64,000 nt of DNA from Acidobacteria bacterium RIFCSPLOWO2_12_FULL_66_21 (GTDB lineage Bacteria > Acidobacteriota > Vicinamibacteria > Vicinamibacterales > 2-12-FULL-66-21): NCBI GenBank assembly GCA_001767455.1, contig MELC01000068.1, forward strand, positions 1 through 64,000, given 5' to 3'. Shown here piece by piece: positions 15,423 to 23,695 of the stretch. Every line of letters begins with the position of its first letter. Positions within the stretch are counted from its first letter, which is position 1. The notes beneath the pieces were generated by a model. That model did no database searches and was not told the DNA's origin. It saw only the letters and a list, made by a program, of their open reading frames with translations. The translations under genes were made by a program, and so were the position numbers.

Positions 15423-15881
15423 TCAGTCAATCAGAAACCACATGAGCGGCAGCCACAGCTCCCGCGCGTACGGCACGGGACGATCGTCGACGAGCACGTC
15501 GGTCGCGTCGTAGCGACCGACCAGCTCGAACAGCTCGCGCAGGCGGGCGGCCGCATCCGGAAAGAAGCGCGCGCGGTGGCGCAGGGCCGCGCCCGATCCG
15601 ATCTCGCGGTACTCGGCCGACTGTCGCGCGAGAGCGACCGCCTGTTCGTACCCCGGCCCGTCGAAACGGGGAAACTCCAGCGACACGGAAAACGGAATCT
15701 TCGGCCGGCCGAACAGCGCTTCGGCGAGCTCGGGATTGAGGGCGGCAAGCTCCTCGTCGGTGGGCTGCTCCGGCAGATCGACGTAGGGCCAGAAACGTTC
15801 GACAGGACGGTACTCCCGCGCCGGCGCTTCAGGCGGCGTGTTGTCGTTCTCGGCCGGGGACGGGGGCGTCACTGGGCTCAT
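15423..15881 (-). CDS. conserved hypothetical protein
   Basis: 152 residues, not assigned to a family. The first 25 residues are Pro/Glu-rich and likely disordered (MSPVTPPSPAENDNTPPEAP). The remainder looks like one small alpha/beta domain: RFWPYVDLPEQPTDEEL, then PFSVSLEFPRFDGPGYEQAV, and an aromatic-rich end LWLPLMWFLID. There is no signal peptide or long hydrophobic span. It lies upstream of the MXAN_5187-like gene on the same strand and is divergent from selA. The start is the only Met that precedes the conserved-looking part; no ribosome-binding site stands out. Confidence 0.6.
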   Translation of the reverse strand: MSPVTPPSPAENDNTPPEAPAREYRPVERFWPYVDLPEQPTDEELAALNPELAEALFGRPKIPFSVSLEFPRFDGPGYEQAVALARQSAEYREIGSGAALRHRARFFPDAAARLRELFELVGRYDATDVLVDDRPVPYARELWLPLMWFLID

Positions 15882-15923
15882 TTCTGCCGGGAAAACGTGA
15901 TGATATCCTGAAAGAACTGCGAA

Positions 15924-17297
15924 ATGCGATCCATCCCCTCGATCGAGCAGCTCCGACAGCGGCCCGCGATGCTCGCGCTCGAGACGCGATACGGCCGTGC
16001 CGCCGTGGTCGCTGCGTTGCGCGCTGAAGCGGCGGCCCTCAGGAACCGCATGACCGGCGGCGCGACGACGGCCGACGCCGCCGGCGCAATCGAACAGGGA
16101 GCGGCCGTCCGGCTGGCGCGGGCCCTGAGCCCGTCGCTGCGGACGGTCATCAACGCGACGGGCGTGATCGTCCACACGAACCTCGGACGCGCGCCGCTGT
16201 CGCGCCGGGCGGCGGAGCGCGCCGCGGCGCTGGCCGCACGCTACACGAACCTCGAGTACGACCTGGCGGAAGGCGCGCGCGGGCGCCGCGACGTGCACGC
16301 CAACCACCTGATCTGCCGCCTCACCGGCGCGGCGTCCTCCGTCGTCGTCAACAACAACGCGGCGGCGGCGCTGATCGTGCTGGCCGCGCTCGCCCACGGG
16401 CGGGAGGTGATCGTCTCGCGCGGCGAGCTGGTGGAAATCGGCGGGGGCTTCCGCGTGCCGGACGTGATGGCGCAGTCGGGTGCGATTCTGCGCGAGGTCG
16501 GCACGACCAACCGGACGCGCGCCGCGGATTACGCGGCCGCGATCGGCGAGCGGACGGCGCTCATCCTGCGCGTCCATCCGTCGAACTTCCGCATCACGGG
16601 ATTCACCGAGCGGCCGTCGCTCGATGAGCTGGTCGCGCTCGGACGGCGGTTTCATCTGCCCGTTGCGGAGGACCTGGGGAGCGGCTGGCTCGGGACGGGC
16701 AGCGACCGGCCGGCCGCGCCCGGCGACGAACCCGTCGTGTCTCGCAGCATCGAGGCAGGCGCTGACGTGGTGATGTTCAGCGGAGACAAACTGCTCGGCG
16801 GCCCGCAGGCGGGAATCATCGCGGGCAGCGAATCAGCGGTGTCCGCGATACGCACGCACCCGCTCATGCGGGCGCTGCGCGTCGACAAGCTGACGTACGC
16901 CGCGCTCGAGGCGACGCTGGAAGACCACGTGACCGGGCACGCTGGCGCGACGGTCCCGGTCGCGCGCATGATGGCGTTGACGCCTGACGAGATCGAGCCG
17001 CGCGCGAACGCGCTGGCGGACGCGGCCGGCGCCGCGGGATTCGACGCGTCAGTCATCGACGGCGCGTCGACGATCGGCGGCGGCAGCGCCCCCGGGTCCG
17101 CGCTGCCGACCCGCCTCGTGGCCTTGTCGCACCCGTCACTCACCGCCGCGGCAATCGCAGCGCGCCTTCGCGCCGGCGAGCCTCCCGTCATCGTCCGCAT
17201 CGAGAACGACCGCGTGCTCCTCGATCTCCGCGCCGTTTTCGAAGATGAGGACGATCTGCTGATCGCAGCCCTCCGAAACCTGGAAGGAAGAACGTAG
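15924..17297 (+). CDS. selA: L-seryl-tRNA(Sec) selenium transferase
   Basis: 457 residues, the normal size. This PLP enzyme turns Ser-tRNA(Sec) into Sec-tRNA(Sec) using selenophosphate. The PLP lysine is Lys289 in SGDKLLGGPQAGII. Other family landmarks are the N-terminal SIPSIEQLRQRP, INATGVIVHTNLGRAPLS, TNLEYDLAEGARGRRD and RVHPSNFRITGF. No selB, selD, tRNA-Sec or selenoprotein gene was recognised in the window. It stands alone on the plus strand; the next gene converges and is separated by that gene's terminator. Confidence 0.94.
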   Translation: MRSIPSIEQLRQRPAMLALETRYGRAAVVAALRAEAAALRNRMTGGATTADAAGAIEQGAAVRLARALSPSLRTVINATGVIVHTNLGRAPLSRRAAERAAALAARYTNLEYDLAEGARGRRDVHANHLICRLTGAASSVVVNNNAAAALIVLAALAHGREVIVSRGELVEIGGGFRVPDVMAQSGAILREVGTTNRTRAADYAAAIGERTALILRVHPSNFRITGFTERPSLDELVALGRRFHLPVAEDLGSGWLGTGSDRPAAPGDEPVVSRSIEAGADVVMFSGDKLLGGPQAGIIAGSESAVSAIRTHPLMRALRVDKLTYAALEATLEDHVTGHAGATVPVARMMALTPDEIEPRANALADAAGAAGFDASVIDGASTIGGGSAPGSALPTRLVALSHPSLTAAAIAARLRAGEPPVIVRIENDRVLLDLRAVFEDEDDLLIAALRNLEGRT

Positions 17298-17308
17298 AAG
17301 GCCCTGCG

Positions 17309-17355
17309 AAAAAAAATCGGCCGCCAACCAGTCCCGAAGGACCAGCTGGCGGCCG
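17309..17355 (-). terminator. intrinsic terminator of TonB receptor 1
   Basis: On the minus strand CGGCCGCCA-type arms (17347-17355 with 17318-17326, 9 bp perfect, extended inward by GTCC/GGAC) are followed by AT and a run of eight T (17309-17316 as A on the plus strand). Confidence 0.85.
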
Positions 17356-17356
17356 G

Positions 17357-17399
17357 ACTATCGACTTTGACTTCGACTTTGACTAACGACTATCGACTC
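17357..17399. repeat. CGACTTTGACT array after receptor 1
   Basis: Units GACTTT, GACTTC, GACTTT, GACTAAC, GACTATC are in tandem between the receptor stop codon and its terminator. The same array type lies in the same place after receptor 2 (23655-23695). Confidence 0.75.
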
Positions 17400-17401
17400 C
17401 C

Positions 17402-20400
17402 TTACCAGTTGATGCGGCCCACCAGTTGGATGATGCGCGCCGTGTTGGTTCCGTTCAGACCCGTGACCAGGTAGTTGTTCAGCGTAGTGCTGGACGCCTG
17501 GCCATTCGGGTTGTAGTTGACCGTGTTGAACACGTTCAGCGTCTCGGCCGAGATCTCGAGGTTCACATGCCCGAGCACCTGCGTCCGCTTGCCGATGCGC
17601 AGGTCGGTCTGCTGAAGCGTGGGTCCCGTGACGACGAGCGCGCCAACGCCGCCGCACTCGCCGGATCCCTGCACGATCTCGATGCAGTCCGGAAGGTTGG
17701 CGGGCGCGAAGTACCGGCCGGTCGGCGCCGCGCCGGAATAGCCGGTCGCCGACGTCGGGCTGACGCTGAAGGCCAGGATCGTGTTCGTGATGACGTCTTC
17801 CGGCCACATGAAGATCTGCTTCGCGTCGTTCACGAAGCGGAGCTTGAAGGCCTTCTGCACGTCCTGCTCCGTCCAGCCGACCAGGCGCACGTTGCCGAGA
17901 TTCGCGAGCACGCCGCTCTGGATCCGGCTGTTCACGCCGATCTGCCAGCCGCCGATGATCCGCTCCACGACGGGGTTCGCGTCGGAGGCGAAGCGCCGGC
18001 CGCGGCCGAACGGCAGGTCGTACACCACGTTCAGCTTGAACTGGTGCGTGATATCGCCAGGCGATCCGGTGTCGCGGCGCGACACCGGGTCGACGCGGAG
18101 CGACAGGAAGTTGGACTGCATGGCTCGTCCGAAGACGTAGCTGGTGTTGAACTGCAGCCCCTGGGCGAGACTGCGCCGCAGCTCGACCTGTGCCGAGTGA
18201 TAGTCGGAGAATCCCTCGTTGCGCGTCAGGATCGCGCCGCCCTGTTTGTCGGGGTTGGCGACGAAGAAGTTCGGCACGATGCCGACGAGGGCGCCGTTGG
18301 CCCGGAACGTGGCATTGCCCAGCAGGTCGTTGGCCAGGCCGTAGGGATTCGGGTTCTGGATCGCCAGCCGGTTGAGCTGTGCCGCCGTCGTCCACACCGT
18401 GCCGGTATAGCTCGCCGGGTCGCCGGCCGCGGACCGTCCGTTGATGAACGCCACGAGCGTCGGCAGCGGCGCGGTCCCCGCGGCGCCGGTGTAGGCGAAG
18501 GTGCTCCCCCTGCCGGCGGCGATGTTCGCCATCAGGTTGGCCTGGGCCAGCTTGAACTCGTTGAGGAAGCCGTTCTCGACGATGTTCGTCTCGTTGAAGT
18601 TGCGGGCCTGCCACAGTTCACGCGAGAGCGTGCCGACGTAGCGCACCTCGAGCGCCATGTTCCTCGACACCTTCCGCTGCACGCCGAAGCTCCACGAATC
18701 CGCATAAGGGATCTGGATGTCCGGGGCGAACATGCGTACGTCCTGCGTCACCAGGTCCGTGAGCGGATACTGCGGCGTGGCGGTGAAGTCGGCGGGCCCC
18801 AGCCGCGCGTCCTCACGGAACAGCACGGGAGCCGACTGGCCGGGCGGGATGATGTTGCCGATGTTCTGCGACCGCGACACCGCGATCACGACGCCGGGGT
18901 TCGAGTTGTACTGCCCCGTGAAGTCGTTCATGCCGTTGCGGCTGAAAGCGCGCGCCCAGCCGCCCCGCACGACGAACTCGTCGCTCATCAGCGCGCCGAG
19001 GATGCCACCGCGCGTGTGCGGCGTCCAGGCGAACCCGACGTTCGGCGCGAAGTTGTTGAGGTCGGTGTTGTAGGCGTGCTTGCCCTTTTCGAGCTGGAAG
19101 TACTGCGCGGTGCCCGTCTGCCCCGGCATCACGCCCGGCTGGAACAGGTTGCAGCCGTTGCCCGTGCTGTCGACACCCGACACGCCGCAGACGTCCTCGA
19201 CCTTCGGCGTCGTGTAGCTGTTGTTCTGCGCCGTGAACGGGAACTGCAGCGAGTAGCGGAGGCCGGCGTTGATCGTCAGGTTCGGCTTCCAGCGCCATGA
19301 ATCCTGCACGAAGAAGCCGGTTTCCTGCATCTGCGAGCGCTGGAGCCCGACGCCGACGTACTCGTACTGGCCGGTCGCCTCGTTGATGCGCGCGTCGGCC
19401 GTGATCGAGTTCACGCGCCCGGTCAGGAACGCATAGAGGCTCTGCGCCTGCCCCAGTTGCGCCGAGGACGGCAGGACGCCGGTCGCGGCCTGCAGCGCCG
19501 CGGCGGTGATCACCTGCTGCGCCGGATCAGCCGTCAGCAGCCCGAAGCCGATGCGCGGCACGAGCGAGGAGTTCTTCAACCAGACGTTGAAGTTCGTCCA
19601 CGACACGCCCGACGTGATGTTGTGGTTGCCCTTCAACCACGTCAGCGTGTCTTCGATCGCCAGGTCGGTGGCGTTGCGCGACTGCGGCGACGGATTCGCA
19701 CCCGCGGCGGTCAACTGCGACCCGATGTTGGGGAAGCCGATCTGGAAGCCCTTCTGGTTCGCGAGCTGACCCGTGTACATGCCCACGTTCATCTCGTCGA
19801 AGAACTTGACGGGGGCGCCGCTGTAGCCGACGCGCGCCTCGTTGACCAGGCTGCGCCCGAAGGTCGACCGCACGGAGTTGCTCCAGCTCAGACGGACCGA
19901 CGTCTGGCCGCCGAACGCGGGGAAGCCGGGCCACTGCGGGTCGAAGCCGTTCAGCGTGTCCGGCGTGTCGGTGAACCAGTTGTAGTTGATCGCGCTGGTG
20001 AAGCGGTGGCTGGCGGCGATGTTGTAGTCAACGCGGGCCGTCGGGAAGCGGCGCATCGACTGCACGCTGACGTTGTAGCGCAACTGGTCGATGTTGGCGT
20101 CGAGGTTCTCGATCTGGCCGCCGCCGGTGGCCGCCGAGCGGATGTCGGCCAGCAGCGTGCCGATCGTCGGGTCCAGGCTGGAATTCGCGGCCGTTGCGGC
20201 GCTGGCCGCGCCGAGCGCCAGCACGTTGACCGTCTTCCCGCCGTACGCGTAGGTGCCCGCCTGGGCCGCCGTCGTCAGCAGGTTCCTCGTCCGCGTCACG
20301 TCGGACGGCTGGCGCAGCTCCTCATAGTTGAAGAAGAAGAACGCCTTGCCCTTGTCGAGGAGTCCCGGCACCTGGAGCGGACCGCCGAAGCGGGCGCCGA

Positions 20401-21241
20401 CCTGGTTCTGGAGCAGCTTCGCCTTTGGCGTGCCAGCGCGGTTGTTGAACCAGGTGTTCGCATTCAGCTTGTCGTTCCGGTAGTACCAATAGCCGCTGCC
20501 GCTGTAGGTGTTGCCGCCGGACCGCGTGACGAACTTGATCTGCACGGCCCCCTGGCCGGCCTCGGCGCCCTGTCCCGCGGTCGTGACCGAGACCTCCTCG
20601 ATCGCGTCGAGGCGCGGGCTGACGATCGAGAAGAACCCGTCGGTGGTGCGCAGCGTGTTGTCCTGGATGTTGACGCCGTCGAGCGTGATGTTGATGACGC
20701 CCTGGGGCAGGCCGTTGATGGTCGCCTGGCGGTTGCCGCCCGGGGTCGACACGCCCGGCAGGAAGTTCACGAAGTCCATCGCGCTGCGCGAGGTCAACGG
20801 GAGCTTCGTGATCTGGTTCGTGTTGATGGTCGATGAGATCGTCGTCGACTGTGTCTGGATGATTTCCGAGCTGGAGGCCACGGTGACCGTTTCGGTGAGC
20901 CCGCCGACTTCGAGCACGGCCTTCACGCCCGCTCCCTGCACGGCCGTGAGCACGACGTCCTGCACGACATACGTCTTGAAGCCCTCGAGCGCGACGGAGA
21001 CCTCATAGGTCCCGATCGGCAGGCTCGGGAGCGTGAAGGCGCCGTCCTTGTTGCTGACGGCCGTCGTGACGACGTTGCTGCCAAGGTGCTTCGCCGTGAC
21101 GGTCGCCCCCGGCAGGACGCCTCCTGAGCTGTCGAGAACCGTGCCGCTGATGGTGGACGTGGTGCTTCCTTGCGCGTGCGCAAGGGGAGCGATCGCAAGT
21201 GTCAGGAGAGACACCGCGAGAACACGCAGGACATACCTCAT
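17402..21241 (-). CDS. TonB-dependent receptor 1, Oar-like with carboxypeptidase-regulatory domain
   Basis: 1279 residues. A signal peptide ends AHA-Q (23/24). Residues about 28-110 are a CarboxypepD_reg beta-sandwich (STISGTVLDSSGGVLPGATV). A plug-like region follows (LPLTSRSAMDFVNFLPGV, then GQGAVQIKFVTRSGGN), then a long beta-barrel ending RINW, whose terminal aromatic residue fits outer-membrane insertion. A cassette near the C-terminus (about residues 1150-1210, with PTGRYFAPANLPDC) is shared with receptors 2-4. Such proteins import or move large substrates across the outer membrane; no SusD partner is present. The start has AAGGAGGA. Substrate unknown. Confidence 0.9.
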   Translation of the reverse strand: MRYVLRVLAVSLLTLAIAPLAHAQGSTTSTISGTVLDSSGGVLPGATVTAKHLGSNVVTTAVSNKDGAFTLPSLPIGTYEVSVALEGFKTYVVQDVVLTAVQGAGVKAVLEVGGLTETVTVASSSEIIQTQSTTISSTINTNQITKLPLTSRSAMDFVNFLPGVSTPGGNRQATINGLPQGVINITLDGVNIQDNTLRTTDGFFSIVSPRLDAIEEVSVTTAGQGAEAGQGAVQIKFVTRSGGNTYSGSGYWYYRNDKLNANTWFNNRAGTPKAKLLQNQVGARFGGPLQVPGLLDKGKAFFFFNYEELRQPSDVTRTRNLLTTAAQAGTYAYGGKTVNVLALGAASAATAANSSLDPTIGTLLADIRSAATGGGQIENLDANIDQLRYNVSVQSMRRFPTARVDYNIAASHRFTSAINYNWFTDTPDTLNGFDPQWPGFPAFGGQTSVRLSWSNSVRSTFGRSLVNEARVGYSGAPVKFFDEMNVGMYTGQLANQKGFQIGFPNIGSQLTAAGANPSPQSRNATDLAIEDTLTWLKGNHNITSGVSWTNFNVWLKNSSLVPRIGFGLLTADPAQQVITAAALQAATGVLPSSAQLGQAQSLYAFLTGRVNSITADARINEATGQYEYVGVGLQRSQMQETGFFVQDSWRWKPNLTINAGLRYSLQFPFTAQNNSYTTPKVEDVCGVSGVDSTGNGCNLFQPGVMPGQTGTAQYFQLEKGKHAYNTDLNNFAPNVGFAWTPHTRGGILGALMSDEFVVRGGWARAFSRNGMNDFTGQYNSNPGVVIAVSRSQNIGNIIPPGQSAPVLFREDARLGPADFTATPQYPLTDLVTQDVRMFAPDIQIPYADSWSFGVQRKVSRNMALEVRYVGTLSRELWQARNFNETNIVENGFLNEFKLAQANLMANIAAGRGSTFAYTGAAGTAPLPTLVAFINGRSAAGDPASYTGTVWTTAAQLNRLAIQNPNPYGLANDLLGNATFRANGALVGIVPNFFVANPDKQGGAILTRNEGFSDYHSAQVELRRSLAQGLQFNTSYVFGRAMQSNFLSLRVDPVSRRDTGSPGDITHQFKLNVVYDLPFGRGRRFASDANPVVERIIGGWQIGVNSRIQSGVLANLGNVRLVGWTEQDVQKAFKLRFVNDAKQIFMWPEDVITNTILAFSVSPTSATGYSGAAPTGRYFAPANLPDCIEIVQGSGECGGVGALVVTGPTLQQTDLRIGKRTQVLGHVNLEISAETLNVFNTVNYNPNGQASSTTLNNYLVTGLNGTNTARIIQLVGRINW

Positions 21242-21710
21242 TCCAATCCTCCTTCGAACGTGGTGCAGTCTTACAATCGCGAACCGCGTGGAGAGGGTTC
21301 CAGCGCAGCATGCGGTTCGCTCAGACCGTCCACGTTACGGACGCACCGGAATTCCGTCAACAACAAAGAATTCGCACGGAATGACGCACTTCCGACGAGT
21401 GGGGGCCGCCGCGACCGATTCACGTGGTTGGTTTCCGTCGTGAGTCCGGCAGGAGGAATTGTCCGGCATTAACGAAAATGGGACGGCGAATCCAACAAGG
21501 GCGAACGACAAATCCGGAGGTTTGGATTGAATCCGACGACCGCGCTTACGCTCGGTCGGGACGGAACTACACTACATACTCAGTAGGGGGTATTGTTCGA
21601 GACCACGCTGGATTCACCTCGCGCGCTCATGGCCGTGACCTGTCGTGCCGGTACCCTTTGACTGAGGGAGTACGCACGCGTTAGCGTACCGTTCGCCCCG
21701 AACGATTCCC
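21242..21710. other. 469-nt divergent intergenic region, receptor 1 / VWFA protein
   Basis: It holds the receptor 1 promoter, an ATACTCAGTAGGGGGTAT box near 21576-21594 and, just before the VWFA gene, a TTGACT (21658) with a possible -10 TTAGCG and a GTACGC / GCGTAC palindrome over it. No credible gene was seen. Composition is less GC-rich than the flanks. Confidence 0.5.
21332..21360 (-). promoter_or_regulatory. promoter of TonB receptor 1
   Basis: Minus strand TTGACG (21355-21360), a 17-nt spacer and TAACGT (21332-21337), preceded by TTTGTTG. The same TTTGTTGTTGACG word lies upstream of receptor 2 (at 27862-27874), and TTTTTGTTGACA upstream of receptor 4. Confidence 0.55.
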
Positions 21711-23495
21711 ATGCGAAAACTGCGTCCCGTCTTGCTGACGTTTCTCGCCGCGGTGGCCTCGAGCGCGCCCCCCGCGGTATCCGCGCGGGGCGGCCAGCAG
21801 CCGCCACAGGCGCGCCCCCCCGTCTTTCGCAGCGCCATCACGCTGGTGCCTGTGGATGTCCGCGTCGTCGACGGGTTGGGCAAGCCGGTGATCGACTTGA
21901 GGCAGGAGGAGTTCGCGCTCTTCGAGGACGGCGCGAAGCAGGACATCCGCCACTTCGCGCTGCAGACGTTCACGGCCGTGGAACCCGCGCCTGGCGCGCA
22001 GCTCGAGTTGCGCCGGGACGCGGTCTCGTTCGATCCCCAGACCAACCGCATCTTCCTGATCGTGCTCGGCCGCGGGAAGCTGCAGGAGCCGTCGAAGTCG
22101 GTTGACGCGCTGGGGCGCTTCGTGCGCGAGCGGCTGCTCCCCCGGGACCAGGTCGCCGTCTTCGCCTACAACCGCGCCACGACCTTCACGACCGACCACC
22201 AGATGGTCGCGCGGCTGCTCGATCGGTTCAAGGCGATGCACGAGCAGGTGGACTACGAGATCGGGCTCGAGATGAGCGGCCTTGCGGCGATCTACGGGAG
22301 CAAGCTGCTCCCGCGATCGTTGCAGGGAAAGATCGACAGGATGTTCGAGGGAACGGGCCTGCTGGCCAGCGAGCGGGTCGATCCCCGCGCAACGGCGGAC
22401 AAGCGGATCGAGGCGGACGTCAAGCGGCAGACCGACGCGCTGATCCAGAAGGAGACCGAAGCCGCGAAGGCCGAGGCCGCGGCGGCCGCGGGCGTGGCCA
22501 ATCTCACCGCGTGGTCCGACCTGGACGAGATTCAGACGGACATGTTCGCCGACCTGTCGCTGGAGGCGTTCGTGTCCACGACGGCTCAGACGCTCCAGGA
22601 TCTCGGCAACATCTACGCCGCCATCAACTACCTCCGGCACTACGAGGGTGAGAAGCACCTCGTCTTCCTGACCGAGCGCGGGCTGACGCTGCCCCGGGTC
22701 GACGAAGACGAGCGGCTGGCGGCGATCGCCAACGACGCGCGCGTGGTCATCGATACGATTGAGACCGGCGGGCTGTATGTCGCGCAGTCGGGCGGCGTCA
22801 TGCCCGAGGGGCGCTGGAATCAGACGTTCGCCTTCAAGACGCTGCGCACCATCGCCGACCTGACCGGCGGCGTCTCGTCGATCGCGGAGCCGGGCATGAC
22901 GGCCATGAACCGTCTCAACGACGTCACCACGGCGACCTACCAGCTCGGCTTCTACCCCGCCAATCCGCGATGGGACGGGCAATATCGGAAGATCTCCGTC
23001 AAGGTCACGCGGCCCGGTATCACGGTGTACTATCGCCACGGGTACTACGGCCGCAAGGATCTCGATTCCTTCAACCGGCGCGAGTTCATCACCGCCGACC
23101 GCATCCAGGCCGCGGCGTCGTTCCGCCGGGAGATCAAGGACATCCGCCTCAAGGTCGGCGCCGGGCTGTCGAAGGCCAGGGACACCGGGCGGTACGAGCT
23201 GAGCGTCGACGTCAGCATCGATCCGACCAAGCTCGCCTTCACATTCGTCGAGGGCGTCCACATCGGCCGGGTCGCCATCGCGGTGTTCTGCTTCGACGAA
23301 AAGGGCAACGGCCTCGGCGGCAACATGGAAACCGCGGACCTCAAACTGATGGACGACGTGTACAAGAAGGTGCTCGACTCGGGTGTCCCGTACAAGGTGA
23401 CCTTCCCGATCGATCCAGGTGTTCGAAAAGTACGAGTCGTGGTGTACGACTTCAAGGCGGACCTGATCGGGAGCGCTGACAAGTCAGTGGTGTAG
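21711..23495 (+). CDS. secreted VWFA-related domain protein (acidobacterial type)
   Basis: 594 residues with a signal peptide (VLLTFLAAVASSAPPAVSA). The pattern is that of the acidobacterial VWFA-related family: ITLVPVDVRVVDGLGKPVID, then LRQEEFALFEDGAKQDI, a VWA fold with FLIVLGRGKLQE, and LVFLTERGL. A helical insert at about residues 205-275, rich in Ala, Glu and Lys, interrupts the VWA domain. After it, TATYQLGFYPANPRWDGQYR, then KISVKVTRPGITVYYRHGYY, is the usual end of the domain, and about 130 more residues form a C-terminal beta domain. It is probably a periplasmic or surface binding protein. It is the only plus-strand gene among the receptors. Confidence 0.88.
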   Translation: MRKLRPVLLTFLAAVASSAPPAVSARGGQQPPQARPPVFRSAITLVPVDVRVVDGLGKPVIDLRQEEFALFEDGAKQDIRHFALQTFTAVEPAPGAQLELRRDAVSFDPQTNRIFLIVLGRGKLQEPSKSVDALGRFVRERLLPRDQVAVFAYNRATTFTTDHQMVARLLDRFKAMHEQVDYEIGLEMSGLAAIYGSKLLPRSLQGKIDRMFEGTGLLASERVDPRATADKRIEADVKRQTDALIQKETEAAKAEAAAAAGVANLTAWSDLDEIQTDMFADLSLEAFVSTTAQTLQDLGNIYAAINYLRHYEGEKHLVFLTERGLTLPRVDEDERLAAIANDARVVIDTIETGGLYVAQSGGVMPEGRWNQTFAFKTLRTIADLTGGVSSIAEPGMTAMNRLNDVTTATYQLGFYPANPRWDGQYRKISVKVTRPGITVYYRHGYYGRKDLDSFNRREFITADRIQAAASFRREIKDIRLKVGAGLSKARDTGRYELSVDVSIDPTKLAFTFVEGVHIGRVAIAVFCFDEKGNGLGGNMETADLKLMDDVYKKVLDSGVPYKVTFPIDPGVRKVRVVVYDFKADLIGSADKSVV

Positions 23496-23613
23496 GGTGC
23501 CGCGCGCCCCTACCTCGAGCGTTTTCTGCGGACCGCGCCGCCGGAAGCCCATGCGAACGAGCTGCGAGAGGTCTCACGCCTGCTGCCATCGGGCCGGTGA
23601 TTGATCCCGCACA

Positions 23614-23650
23614 CAAAAAAACGGCCAGGGCCTGTTGAAGGCCCTGGCCG
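23614..23650 (-). terminator. intrinsic terminator of TonB receptor 2
   Basis: Minus strand CGGCCAGGGCCT / AGGCCCTGGCCG, 12-bp perfect stem with a 5-nt loop, followed by seven T. It lies between the converging VWFA gene and receptor 2 and has no T-run on the plus strand. Confidence 0.85.
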
Positions 23651-23654
23651 TTCA

Positions 23655-23695
23655 CGACTTTGACTACGACCGTCGACTATCGACTATCGACTACC
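23655..23695. repeat. CGACTATCGACT array after receptor 2
   Basis: Units GACTTT, GACTAC, GACCGTC, GACTATC, GACTATC, GACTAC lie between the receptor stop and its terminator, as after receptor 1. The stop codon context CTTACCAG (plus strand) is also shared. Confidence 0.75.
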
